This document shows, one piece after another, positions 52,153-59,969 of a stretch of DNA of 59,969 nucleotides; the first letter of the stretch is position 1; every line of letters starts with the position of its first letter. The DNA is from an uncultured Ruminococcus sp. GTDB taxonomy: Bacteria; Bacillota; Clostridia; Oscillospirales; Acutalibacteraceae. The notes below the pieces were generated by a model. It had not been told where the DNA came from, did not search any database, and worked only from the letters and a program-made list of their open reading frames with translations. The stretch spans positions 1 through 59,969 of the forward strand of contig CAJOFK010000022.1 in the NCBI GenBank assembly GCA_905234015.1, in the 5' to 3' direction. A program made the position numbers and the translations under genes.

Positions 52153-53198
52153 AAAAAGTAAGAGTAAATACGGCTAAGCCCTACGATATCTTAATCGAGC
52201 GCGGGCTTATCGGTAATATAGGCGCTCTCGTAAAGGACGTTACCGCCGCAAAAAAAATAACGGTAATAACCGATACGAATGTTAAAGGATATTACGCTGA
52301 TAAGGTTATGAGCTCGCTTAAGGAAAGCGGATTCGACGCAAGCCTTTTTGTATATGAGGCAGGCGAAAAGAGTAAGAATCTTGCGGTTATAGGCGAGATG
52401 TACTCTCATATGGCGAATTTCGGAATGTCCCGCAGGGATATAGTGCTTGCGCTGGGAGGCGGAGTTTGCGGCGATATGGCAGGCTTTGCCGCCGCGACAT
52501 ATATGCGCGGAATAGAATTCGTGCAGGCGCCGACCTCGCTGCTCGCGCAGGTTGATTCCTCCGTAGGCGGGAAAACCGGCGTTGATATAAGTCAGGGTAA
52601 AAACCTCGTCGGAGCATTCCACCAGCCGATACTTGTAGTAATCGACCCCGATACCTTAAATACGCTGCCCGAGCATTTTATAAACGACGGTATGGCGGAG
52701 GTTATTAAGTACGGCTGTATCAAGGACAGCGCGCTGTTTTCTACCCTCGAGCGCGAAAACGCTATGGATATTATCGACGGAATAATCGAGCGCTGCGTTA
52801 GCATTAAGCGCGACGTAGTCGAACGCGACGAAAAGGAATCAGGCGAGAGAATGCTTTTAAATTTCGGCCACACTCTCGGTCACAGCCTTGAGAAGATATA
52901 TAATTTTGAGGGGCTTTCCCACGGAGAGGCTGTTGCCGTAGGGATGGTTATGGTGACTAAGGCTTCCGAAAAAGCTTCGCTTACCGAAAGCGGCACGGCT
53001 GATAGAATAGCCGCTTTATGTAAAAAATACAAGCTTCCGGTTAGTGATAAGGCCGATATTAAGGAGATTGCTCGTCACTGCGCCGGCGATAAAAAGGCAG
53101 GCGGCGGAAGCGTTAATCTCGTACTGCTAAAAAAAATCGGAGACAGCTATATTAAGAAAACTCCCCTCGGGGAGCTCGAAGGATTTATAAACATCTGA
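52149..53198 (+). CDS. aroB: 3-dehydroquinate synthase
   Basis: 349 residues. EAGEKSKNL near 75, GGGVCGDMAGFAAATYMRG near 98-115, PTSLLAQVDSSVGGKTGVD near 122, and the zinc-ligand region FGHTLGHSLE near 240 with LSHGEAVAVGM. Second step of the shikimate path. ATGA overlap with tyrA. Confidence 0.96.
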   Translation: MKKVRVNTAKPYDILIERGLIGNIGALVKDVTAAKKITVITDTNVKGYYADKVMSSLKESGFDASLFVYEAGEKSKNLAVIGEMYSHMANFGMSRRDIVLALGGGVCGDMAGFAAATYMRGIEFVQAPTSLLAQVDSSVGGKTGVDISQGKNLVGAFHQPILVVIDPDTLNTLPEHFINDGMAEVIKYGCIKDSALFSTLERENAMDIIDGIIERCVSIKRDVVERDEKESGERMLLNFGHTLGHSLEKIYNFEGLSHGEAVAVGMVMVTKASEKASLTESGTADRIAALCKKYKLPVSDKADIKEIARHCAGDKKAGGGSVNLVLLKKIGDSYIKKTPLGELEGFINI

Positions 53199-53205
53199 GG
53201 TAAAA

Positions 53206-54480
53206 ATGTCTGATATTTGTGTAAAACCTGCTAAGCTCAACGGAAAAGTTACCGCTCCGCCGTCTAAAAGCGACGTTCACAGGGCGGTAATCTGCGCCGC
53301 CTTATCGGGCGGTGTGTGTAAAATTGCGCCCGTTGAGCTTTCTAACGATATAAAGGCTACGATTTCCTGCGCACAGTCGCTCGGAGCCGAAACCACTCTG
53401 AGGGATAATGTGCTCGAGGTTGACGGAAGCGGATTTCTGCGAAAAAAAACCGCCGCGCTTAATTGCATAGAAAGCGGCTCTACACTGAGGTTTTTCGTAC
53501 CGATTGCCGCCGCCGGCGGCGTTGAAGCCGAATTTACCGGCAGCGGAAGCCTTAACTCACGCCCGATAGGGCTTTTTTCTCAGCTTCTTCCCGAAGCAGG
53601 AGTGAGCTGCGAAACCTCGGGAACTCTGCCGCTTAAAATCAGCGGTCAGCTTATGCCGGGCGAATTTAAGGTGCCGGGCAATATCAGCTCTCAGTTTATC
53701 ACGGGGCTGCTTTTCGCGCTTCCGATATTAAACGGCGACAGCAGGATTGTCTTAACGACTAAGCTCGAAAGCGCGGGGTATATTGATATGACGATAAACT
53801 GTATGAAGCGCTTCGGCGTTGAAGTAAAGCGCACCGATTACGGCTGGTTCATTAAGGGGAATCAGTCCTATAAAGCCCGCGATTACCGCACCGAGGGCGA
53901 CTGGTCTCAGGCGGCGTTCTTTATGGCGGCGGGAGCCGTTTCCGGGGACGTTGAGGTTAATAGCGTAAGCCTGAACTCCGCTCAGGGTGATAAGGAAATC
54001 GTAAACCTCTTAAAGCGCTTCGGTGCAGAGGTCGAGGTTAAGCCCGACAGCGTGCGCGTTAAAAAATCCGCGCTCAGGGGAATAGATATCGACGCGGAAA
54101 ATATTCCCGATTTAGTACCGATACTTTCCGTGATTGCAGGCTGTGCCGAGGGCGTTACCAATATTTTCGGAGCAGAAAGACTTCGCATTAAGGAAAGCGA
54201 CCGCCTTAAAACCACCGCGGATATGCTCAACTCAATCGGCGGAAAGGTTGAGGAAAAGCCCGACGGACTCGTGATTTACGGTACGGGCGGATTTACGGGC
54301 GGTAAAGTAAACGGCTCAAACGACCACAGAATAGTTATGTCTGCCTCAATTGCGGCGCTGAGGTGCCGCGGCGAGGCAGTAATAAGCGATATGGAAAGCA
54401 TAAACAAGAGCTTCCCCGGCTATTTTGGGGAGTACGAAAAACTCGGAGGTATGTTATGTCATTTTTCGGCGAAAAAATAA
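53206..54480 (+). CDS. aroA: EPSP synthase (3-phosphoshikimate 1-carboxyvinyltransferase)
   Basis: 424 residues. PPSKSDVHRAVICAAL near 17 (Lys/Ser/Arg of the active site), ESGSTLRFFVPIAAAGG near 88 (with STLR in place of the more usual GTxxR), GNISSQFITGLLFALP and RIKESDRLKTT near 327. GAGGT before the ATG. Its 3' end overlaps aroC by 25 bp. Confidence 0.95.
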   Translation: MSDICVKPAKLNGKVTAPPSKSDVHRAVICAALSGGVCKIAPVELSNDIKATISCAQSLGAETTLRDNVLEVDGSGFLRKKTAALNCIESGSTLRFFVPIAAAGGVEAEFTGSGSLNSRPIGLFSQLLPEAGVSCETSGTLPLKISGQLMPGEFKVPGNISSQFITGLLFALPILNGDSRIVLTTKLESAGYIDMTINCMKRFGVEVKRTDYGWFIKGNQSYKARDYRTEGDWSQAAFFMAAGAVSGDVEVNSVSLNSAQGDKEIVNLLKRFGAEVEVKPDSVRVKKSALRGIDIDAENIPDLVPILSVIAGCAEGVTNIFGAERLRIKESDRLKTTADMLNSIGGKVEEKPDGLVIYGTGGFTGGKVNGSNDHRIVMSASIAALRCRGEAVISDMESINKSFPGYFGEYEKLGGMLCHFSAKK

Positions 54481-55526
54481 AGCTCACCGTTTTCGGCGAG
54501 AGCCACGGCGAGGCGGTTGGCGCGGTGCTGTGCGGAGTTCCCGCAGGCTGTAAAATAGATATGGATAAGGTGCTCGTTCAGATAGCGAGAAGAGCGCCCG
54601 GCAGGGATAAAACGGCGACCCCGAGGCTTGAGAAGGATTTTCCCGAGGTTAAGTCCGGTATTTTAAACGGCGTTACTACAGGCGCGCCGATAGCCTGCGT
54701 AATAGAAAACACGAATACAAAAAGCAAAGATTATAATAATCTCCTCAGCGTTCCTCGCCCCGGTCACAGCGATTACACCGCTTACGTTAAGTACGGCGGA
54801 AATAACGATATCCGCGGCGGCGGTCATTTCAGCGGAAGGCTAACTGCTCCGATAGTGTTCGCGGGAGCAATTTTAAGACAGATACTTGAAGAAAAGGGTA
54901 TAAAAATCGCGGCTCATATAAGCTCAATCGGCTCGGTTGAGGACAGCCCCTTTAACCCCGTAAGTATAGATGACAGCCTGATAAACGAGCTCAGCAATTC
55001 ATCCTTCGCGCTTATTGATAAGTCTAAGGAAAGCGAAATGCGCGCCGAGGTTGAGAGCGCAAGGTTCGACCTCGACAGCATAGGCGGTACGGTAGAATGT
55101 GCCGTTGTCGGTATGCCTGCGGGAGTCGGCGGTCCTCTGTTTGAGGGTATAGAAGGAAAGCTTGCGTCGGCGCTGTTCGGTATTCCCGCGGTTAAGGGCG
55201 TTGAGTTCGGAAACGGCTTTAACTGTGCAAAGCTTCGCGGAAGCGAAAATAACGACGCGTTTTATTATGAGGACAAAAAGGTTTTAACCGAAACCAACAA
55301 CAGCGGCGGAATCCTCGGCGGAATAAGCAGCGGTATGCCGATTGTTTTTAAAACGGCGTTCAAGCCCACTCCGTCAATCGCAAAGCCTCAGAAAAGCGTT
55401 GATTTAAGTAAGGGTACTGACACAACTCTCGAGATAAAGGGACGTCACGACCCCTGTATCGTCCCGAGAGCTGTCGCGGTAGTCGAGGCTGTAGCGGCGA
55501 TTGCGATATTTGATTTACTGTCATAA
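54456..55526 (+). CDS. aroC: Chorismate synthase
   Basis: 356 residues from the ATG at 54456, chosen for the conserved start LTVFGESHGEAVGAVL and GGAGGT 5 bases upstream. Other motifs: RRAPGRDKTATPR, RPGHSDYTAYVKYGG and RGGGHFSGRLTAPIV. FMN-dependent last step to chorismate. No terminator is seen before the GH31 gene 30 bp on. Confidence 0.96.
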   Translation: MSFFGEKIKLTVFGESHGEAVGAVLCGVPAGCKIDMDKVLVQIARRAPGRDKTATPRLEKDFPEVKSGILNGVTTGAPIACVIENTNTKSKDYNNLLSVPRPGHSDYTAYVKYGGNNDIRGGGHFSGRLTAPIVFAGAILRQILEEKGIKIAAHISSIGSVEDSPFNPVSIDDSLINELSNSSFALIDKSKESEMRAEVESARFDLDSIGGTVECAVVGMPAGVGGPLFEGIEGKLASALFGIPAVKGVEFGNGFNCAKLRGSENNDAFYYEDKKVLTETNNSGGILGGISSGMPIVFKTAFKPTPSIAKPQKSVDLSKGTDTTLEIKGRHDPCIVPRAVAVVEAVAAIAIFDLLS

Positions 55527-55556
55527 AATCTTAATAAGAGGAAAGATGGGAGCGTT

Positions 55557-57458
55557 ATGGTAAAAAAATTCAGGTTCAATACGCCGATTGATACCGAGGC
55601 TGTTGTTGAGCATATTGAGATTTCCGATATCGGGGAATTTCCCTTAGCGCTCGACTGCGCTGAAAAACTAAAGCTCAGCTTTACCCTCGGCGAGAGCGAT
55701 ATGATTTTCGGACTAGGCGAGACTGTGCGCGGAATTAATAAGCGCGGCTGGATTTACGAGAGCTGGTGCAGCGATGAAACCAACCACGTTGAGGATAAGC
55801 GCTCGCTCTACAGCGCTCACAATTTTATCGTTGTAAGCGGAAAGAAAAAGTTCGGGATTTTTGTTGATTATCCCTCAAAAATCGTATGGGATTTAGGCTA
55901 TACCGAGCCTGACGAGTGCGTTATTACCCTCGATAAGCCCGAGGCGGATATATATTATATCGACGGCGAAACCGAGCGTGATATAATCCGTCAATTCAGA
56001 AAAATTATCGGAAAAAGTTATATTCCTCCGCTGTGGGCGTTCGGCTATCAGCAGAGCTGCTGGGGCTACTCTAAGCAGGAGGATTTTATAAACGTGCGCG
56101 AAAATCACCGCAAAAACAATCTTCCGCTCGACTGTATCTATATGGATATAGATTATATGGATAGCTTTAAGGACTTCACCGTAAATAAAAAGCTGTTCCC
56201 TGATTTTAAGGCGTTTGTTAAGGATATGAAGGAACACGATATCCATCTTATTCCGATTATTGACGCGGGGGTTAAAAAGGAAACGGGCTATTCCGTTTAC
56301 GACGAGGGACACGAAAAAGGTTATTTCTGTACCGATGAAAACGGCGCTGAATTCGAGTGCGGCGTATGGCCGGGAATAGTCGGACTTCCCGATTTTCTTA
56401 ATCCGGACGTGAGAGAGTGGTTCGGACGTCAGTATAAAACGCTTATTGATACGGGCGTTGACGGATTCTGGAACGATATGAACGAGCCCGCGATTTTCTA
56501 CTCCGTTAAGGGGCTTAATAAGGCTCTTGAAAAGCTCGATAAAATCCGCGGCAGGGAAATCGGAATATGGGAATTTTTTGAGACTAAGGATACTATGCTC
56601 GGACTTCAGAACAGTATGGAGGATTATAAGAGCTTTTATCATAATATAAACGGAAAGCGCGTATGCCATAAGGACGTACATAATATCTACGGCGCGTTTA
56701 TGACTAAGGCGGCAGGCGAGTATTTTGAAAAAGAATACGGAAAAGAAAAGAAGCTGATTTTCTCCCGAGCTTCGTATATCGGCGCTCACCGTATCAGCGG
56801 AATATGGTTCGGTGATAATTCCAGCCGGTGGTCTCATATTCTCCTGAATTTAAAAATGCTTCCGGGCGTTAATATGTGCGGCTTTCTCTATTGCGGAGCC
56901 GACCTCGGCGGATTCGGCGCTAACGTAACGCGCGATTTACTGCTCAGGTGGCTTGCGCTCGGAGTTTTTACTCCGCTTATGCGCAATCACCGCGCGCTCG
57001 GTACTCGCGCTCAGGAGGCGTACCGGTTCGGCGATGTAAAGGAATTTGCGGATGTTCTCGCGGTACGCTACAGGCTGATTCCCTATATTTATAAAACCTT
57101 CCGCCGCTGCAGCGAGGAGGACGATATGATGTTCCGTCCGCTTGCGTTTGATTATCCCGACGATAAAATCGCGCGCGAGGTTGAGGACCAGCTTATGCTC
57201 GGGGACGAGTGTATGATAGCTCCCGTTTACGAGCAGAATAAAAGCGGCAGGAATGTTTACCTCCCCGAGGATATGACCTTCGTAAAGCTCAGCGGAGAGA
57301 ATGTGTTTAAAGAGGTAATGAAAAAAGGACTTCATTACGTTGAAATCGCGTTAAATGAAGTACCCTTATTTATAAAAAGAGGTAAAAATATTCCCCTTGC
57401 CAAGCCCGCGCTTAATACTGCTCAGCTTGATACCGAAAACCTTGAAAACCTACTGTAA
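55557..57458 (+). CDS. GH31 family alpha-glucosidase
   Basis: 633 residues, no signal peptide, so intracellular. N-terminal beta domain, then the barrel starting IPPLWAFGYQQSCWGYS near 158. Nucleophile Asp in DGFWNDMNEPAIF near 305, acid/base Asp in WFGDNSSRW near 420, and GADLGGFGANVTRDLLLRW near 445. It probably releases glucose from the short alpha-glucans produced by extracellular amylases (inference). Shorter than many GH31 proteins because the distal C-terminal domain is reduced. GGGAG before the ATG. It may be read from the aro operon, or from an unseen promoter. Confidence 0.92.
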   Translation: MVKKFRFNTPIDTEAVVEHIEISDIGEFPLALDCAEKLKLSFTLGESDMIFGLGETVRGINKRGWIYESWCSDETNHVEDKRSLYSAHNFIVVSGKKKFGIFVDYPSKIVWDLGYTEPDECVITLDKPEADIYYIDGETERDIIRQFRKIIGKSYIPPLWAFGYQQSCWGYSKQEDFINVRENHRKNNLPLDCIYMDIDYMDSFKDFTVNKKLFPDFKAFVKDMKEHDIHLIPIIDAGVKKETGYSVYDEGHEKGYFCTDENGAEFECGVWPGIVGLPDFLNPDVREWFGRQYKTLIDTGVDGFWNDMNEPAIFYSVKGLNKALEKLDKIRGREIGIWEFFETKDTMLGLQNSMEDYKSFYHNINGKRVCHKDVHNIYGAFMTKAAGEYFEKEYGKEKKLIFSRASYIGAHRISGIWFGDNSSRWSHILLNLKMLPGVNMCGFLYCGADLGGFGANVTRDLLLRWLALGVFTPLMRNHRALGTRAQEAYRFGDVKEFADVLAVRYRLIPYIYKTFRRCSEEDDMMFRPLAFDYPDDKIAREVEDQLMLGDECMIAPVYEQNKSGRNVYLPEDMTFVKLSGENVFKEVMKKGLHYVEIALNEVPLFIKRGKNIPLAKPALNTAQLDTENLENLL

Positions 57459-57476
57459 AGCTCATAAATACTGGAA

Positions 57477-57499
57477 TGCAACCAATAGTTGCGCTTTTG
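57477..57499 (+). terminator. Weak terminator-like hairpin after the GH31 gene
   Basis: GCAAC and GTTGC pair around CAATA with a short T run (GCTTTTG) following. The stem is only 5 bp. Confidence 0.35.
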
Positions 57500-57537
57500 A
57501 AAACCGGAATGTATAGACCTTTTCGGCGGTTGCGGGC

Positions 57538-57543
57538 TATAAT
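57538..57543 (+). promoter_or_regulatory. -10 box for the XRE regulator gene
   Basis: TATAAT 28 bp before the start codon. The -35 position reads AGACCT, so the promoter is weak or regulated. Confidence 0.45.
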
Positions 57544-57571
57544 ATGGACAGAAAATCAAGGAGGGAAAATT

Positions 57572-58381
57572 ATGAATATCGAAACAGCTAACAGATTATT
57601 ACAGTACAGAAAGCAGAGCGGGCTGTCTCAGGAGGAGCTCGCGGAAAAAATCGGAGTAAGCCGTCAGGCGGTTTCAAAATGGGAGAGAGCCGAGGCTTCG
57701 CCCGATACCGATAACCTTATTATATTAGCGCAAGTCTACGGAGTTTCGCTCGACGAGCTTTTAAACGGCGAGGGTGAGCCGAAAACAGGAAAAACTCCCG
57801 AACCCGAATTTGAGGCTCCCGACGAAAATACCGAATACGTTGAGCAGAAGCACGTTTCCTTTAAAAACGGTATCCACGTTCACGATAACGGAGAAAACGT
57901 CGATATCAGCTTTAAAGAGGGAATAAACGTTAAATCTAAGGACGGCTCTCACGTCCACGTCGGAGCTGACGGAATCCACGTTCACGACGGTGAAAAGGTT
58001 CGCGCCTATACCGACGAAAACGGTCACGTTATGGTCGACAAGGAAGCCGAGCATAACGGTAAGGGCAAAGAGGGAGTATTAAAGAAAATCCCCGTATGGG
58101 CTTTTTCGTTAATCGCGTTTCTTATCTGGGGCTTTTCCGGAGCGCTTTGCGGCTGGGCTTTAGCCTGGATTTGCTTTCTCGCTATTCCGCTTTACTACTC
58201 GCTTGTTGACGCGATTTATAAGCGCAACGCGACTCACTTTGCTTATCCTGTACTCTGCGTAGTATTTCAGATGATTACCGGCTTCGTATTCGGCGGCTGG
58301 GCATGGGGCTGGATAGCCTACCTCACTATTCCGATTTATTACGCCGTCACGGCGATTTTTAAAAAAGACGGTGACAAATAA
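57572..58381 (+). CDS. XRE-family regulator fused to His-repeat and membrane domains
   Basis: 269 residues from the ATG at 57572, which has AAGGAGG upstream. Residues 1-65 form a Cro/C1-type helix-turn-helix (LSQEELAEKIGVSRQAVSKW). Residues ~90-155 hold repeated His-rich strands: NGIHVHDNG, SHVHVG and DGIHVHDG. The C-terminus has about four TM helices in two similar pairs (WALAWICFLAIPLYYS and WAWGWIAYLTIPIYYA). The DNA-binding part would sit at the membrane. The His strands could sense a metal or pack as a beta-repeat; this is inference. Confidence 0.85.
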   Translation: MNIETANRLLQYRKQSGLSQEELAEKIGVSRQAVSKWERAEASPDTDNLIILAQVYGVSLDELLNGEGEPKTGKTPEPEFEAPDENTEYVEQKHVSFKNGIHVHDNGENVDISFKEGINVKSKDGSHVHVGADGIHVHDGEKVRAYTDENGHVMVDKEAEHNGKGKEGVLKKIPVWAFSLIAFLIWGFSGALCGWALAWICFLAIPLYYSLVDAIYKRNATHFAYPVLCVVFQMITGFVFGGWAWGWIAYLTIPIYYAVTAIFKKDGDK

Positions 58382-58382
58382 T

Positions 58383-59114
58383 ATGAGCGAAAAGACTCTG
58401 AGCTTTTTTTCAAAGCCTGTTACGCTTATTCTTTCTTTAGTTTATTATTTCTTCTCGGCGGTAACATTTATCTTTACTTTTTTCGGATTAATTGATATAG
58501 AGGAAATTTCCGAACAAGCTGACGGTGTCGTGCTGGTAAAAATACTTCAATACAGCTTTAGTGTGTTTTTGTTATTATGCGCGATTGTTTATTTGTTGCT
58601 TTACATATCCTCAAAAAGAAGCGAAAAGAAATTTCGGATAGCGTTGATAATGCTGAAAATTGAAGCCTCGCTCGAAATCGCTTTTGATGTATTTTTAGTG
58701 ATAATATTTTTTATATTGTTACTGGTGGTTGGGTTTGTGGCAATTACAACAGCATTTCTTTTTCTTCCGTCTATAATAATAAGCGGTCTTATAATAACGG
58801 TTGTTTCAATCGTTTTAAGTATTATATTTGTAGCAAATATTACGCGGAATATCGCGAAGCTTTTATTTGCGGGAGCGGTAAGGAAAAATCTGAATCGAAA
58901 TAAATCGCGCGGCGCTTCGCTTTTCTATGCGATAATGAACTTTTTCAGCGCAGGAATAGCTTTTGTTGCGGCGTTGCTGTTCCTTTTTTTAATGAACGGG
59001 AACAACGGTTTGTTTTTTGCCGTATTTACGGCGTCGCTTATCCCGCCGTATGTTTTAAACGGTTTTTTGGTAACAAAATATTGCTCGGAAAAACAAGAAA
59101 GCGTACGCACCTAA
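58383..59114 (+). CDS. Polytopic membrane protein, unknown function
   Basis: 243 residues from the ATG at 58383 (GGTGA upstream; just after the XRE stop, so likely co-transcribed). About six TM helices (for example FFSAVTFIFTFFGLI and FVAALLFLFLMNG), with basic loops (KRSEKKFR, RKNLNRNKSRG). No family recognised. The last codons (KQESVRT and stop) lie inside an inverted family A repeat, so the C-terminus was probably altered by the repeat. Confidence 0.75.
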   Translation: MSEKTLSFFSKPVTLILSLVYYFFSAVTFIFTFFGLIDIEEISEQADGVVLVKILQYSFSVFLLLCAIVYLLLYISSKRSEKKFRIALIMLKIEASLEIAFDVFLVIIFFILLLVVGFVAITTAFLFLPSIIISGLIITVVSIVLSIIFVANITRNIAKLLFAGAVRKNLNRNKSRGASLFYAIMNFFSAGIAFVAALLFLFLMNGNNGLFFAVFTASLIPPYVLNGFLVTKYCSEKQESVRT

Positions 59115-59175
59115 GTGCGGAGCTTTCGTGCATTCATCGCTAGTGCGCACTCAGGGCGCAACTGAGCGGAAAATA
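59094..59175 (-). repeat. Family A intergenic repeat, inverted (copy A7)
   Basis: On the minus strand it reads CCGCTCAGTTGCGCCCTG, then GAGTGCGCACTAGCGATG, AAAGCTCCGCACTTAGG, GTGCGTACGC and TTTCTTG. This is the 3' part of the family without the TTATAAG hairpin. It is the only copy in reverse orientation and the only one overlapping a coding region. Confidence 0.85.
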
Positions 59176-59185
59176 TACAAATAAT

Positions 59186-59229
59186 GCCGGAGGGCTTCGG
59201 ATTAACCGTTGCCTCCGGCTTTTAATTTT
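59186..59229 (+). terminator. Terminator between convergent genes
   Basis: GCCGGAGG and CCTCCGGC pair; inside, CGG-ATTAA-CCG extends the stem past an internal loop. TTTT follows on the plus strand and AT-rich sequence on the minus, so it may serve both. Confidence 0.8.
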
Positions 59230-59239
59230 GTATTACATT

Positions 59240-59842
59240 TTATTTAGTATCGGTATGGCTTTCGATATAACTGAGAACAAATTCAAAATCCTCGCCTGAC
59301 GCATAAACCTGATTTTTATTAAAAGGCGCGCTGAGCATAATGGTGTTGCGGCGCGGATATGCTTTTATCTTTTTCACCTTGCTGAAATCCGAGTACATCT
59401 CGGTTCTCGTGGAGTTGAGCCCCGCTCCCGCGACCGACGGTCTGCCAGAGGCGGCTCCGGCGAGTGCGGTAAGAATACCGATTTTCCGCGCTTTTTTAGC
59501 CTGAGAGGGAGCCTGCTTATGGAGTACGCCTTTTTCGTCCATAGTAAAATCGACAATATATTTACCGCCCATAATCGCGGCGTAAAGCAGATACCCGAGA
59601 GCCGTCACAACCGTCATTACCGCGAATATTATTCCGAAAACCTTTGCGCTTCCTGCTAAGCTCTCCGGGCTGAAGCCGTTGCTTAGTGTATCAATTACGG
59701 TAGTGAACAGGAATATCCCGAGGAAGATGAAGAAAAATATCTTCCAAATCAGGAAAAATATCGACGGATTTTTAAACAGGCTCATTTCATACCGCCAGCG
59801 GTATTTACCGTCGGCGCCGAGAGTAATTTTTTTTACTTCCAT
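59240..59842 (-). CDS. Membrane protein with C-terminal PH-like region, unknown function
   Basis: 200 residues. Two TM helices (FFLIWKIFFFIFLGIFLF near 30-47 and IIFAVMTVVTALGYLLY near 70-88) are followed by a soluble domain containing GKYIVDFTMDEKGVLHK and VKKIKAYPRRNTIMLS. The strand pattern is like small membrane-linked PH-domain proteins. No family assignment. The ribosome site is weak; its ATG lies 10 bases inside the preceding gene, so translation is probably coupled. Confidence 0.7.
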   Translation of the reverse strand: MEVKKITLGADGKYRWRYEMSLFKNPSIFFLIWKIFFFIFLGIFLFTTVIDTLSNGFSPESLAGSAKVFGIIFAVMTVVTALGYLLYAAIMGGKYIVDFTMDEKGVLHKQAPSQAKKARKIGILTALAGAASGRPSVAGAGLNSTRTEMYSDFSKVKKIKAYPRRNTIMLSAPFNKNQVYASGEDFEFVLSYIESHTDTK

Positions 59843-59969
59843 TTCTTAAATCCGAGCTGTTTCATAGTTACGCCTGCCTTGCTCTTTAAATAGGAGTCAA
59901 ATTCCGGGAACATCCACTCAAGCGTTGCCTTGGCGTTATTGTTGTTCGAGCTGTAATTTGATGTGTTGC
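59833..59969 (-). CDS. C-terminal fragment of a gene cut by the window edge
   Basis: An open frame of 44 codons plus stop continues past the window. It reads SNYSSNNNNAKATLEWMFPE, then FDSYLKSKAGVTMKQLGF and KKWK. The composition is protein-like, and the stop overlaps the start of the next gene by 10 bp, as in an operon. Too little is visible to name it. Confidence 0.6.
   Translation of the reverse strand, partial: NTSNYSSNNNNAKATLEWMFPEFDSYLKSKAGVTMKQLGFKKWK

Noticed and set aside
55893..56837. 314-codon open frame antisense to the GH31 gene
   Set aside because: Fully within a well-supported glycosidase gene; the composition is that of a shadow frame and there is no start signal.
1..59175. 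CRISPR array or insertion sequences from the repeated intergenic DNA
   Set aside because: Copies are far apart, variable in length and lack regular spacers; none contains a transposase frame. They are described as a dispersed repeat family.

Overview
The window looks like chromosome from a sporulating, starch-using gut clostridium of the Ruminococcus group (Oscillospiraceae/Ruminococcaceae). This rests on a dockerin-bearing type I pullulanase next to cohesin-like, starch-binding surface proteins (an amylosome-type arrangement known from Ruminococcus bromii), a complete spoIIAA-spoIIAB-sigF operon, spoVAC, a RicT/YaaT protein, strong Gram-positive Shine-Dalgarno sites, and no outer-membrane genes. 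Base composition is moderate, so I do not name a species. I see no prophage, transposase, CRISPR array or tRNA gene.

Layout. 1-0.3 kb: two intergenic repeat copies. 0.3-8.4 kb: a Nif11-like leader peptide, a membrane protein of unknown role, pyrC, a DRE-TIM aldolase-like enzyme, pyrF and serC-serA. 8.6-11.8 kb (minus): a tightly overlapping operon of AAA ATPase, metal-receptor lipoprotein, DUF5662 and HD protein. 12.0 kb: a lone 5S rRNA with its own promoter and terminator. 12.5-14.1 kb: an FkbM methyltransferase and a small membrane protein. 14.3-16.6 kb (minus): a starch-binding, cohesin-like surface protein. 16.8-21.7 kb (minus): cysteine desulfurase, ThiI, a large sortase B-like protein and a small partner. 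21.8-29.9 kb: spoVAC and rpoB-rpoC. 30.3-38.4 kb: two tandem type I pullulanases (the second with a dockerin) and a two-cohesin, starch-binding scaffoldin-like protein. 38.6-45.1 kb: three small minus-strand genes, then phosphodiesterase, holB, ricT, ferredoxin, trmN6, rsmI and folC. 45.3-46.7 kb: the sigma-F operon. 46.8-49.7 kb (minus): metA, proS, acpP. 49.9-55.5 kb: aroE-aroK-tyrA-aroB-aroA-aroC. 55.6-60 kb: a GH31 glucosidase, an XRE regulator/membrane protein, and three further genes (two of them membrane proteins) at the edge.

How the parts work together. The pullulanases, GH31 enzyme and two scaffoldin-like proteins form a plausible extracellular starch system. Three of its transcription units share a near-identical 20-bp promoter-proximal motif at a fixed distance from the -10 box, which suggests one dedicated activator.

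Two non-coding families stand out. One is an ~95-105-nt structured-looking element in four copies: before pyrF, between pyrF and serC, and twice in tandem before metA. The other is a modular, palindrome-rich intergenic repeat with eight full or partial copies, mostly just after terminators; one inverted copy supplies the last codons of a membrane-protein gene. These two families and the shared starch motif are the best candidates here for something undescribed.
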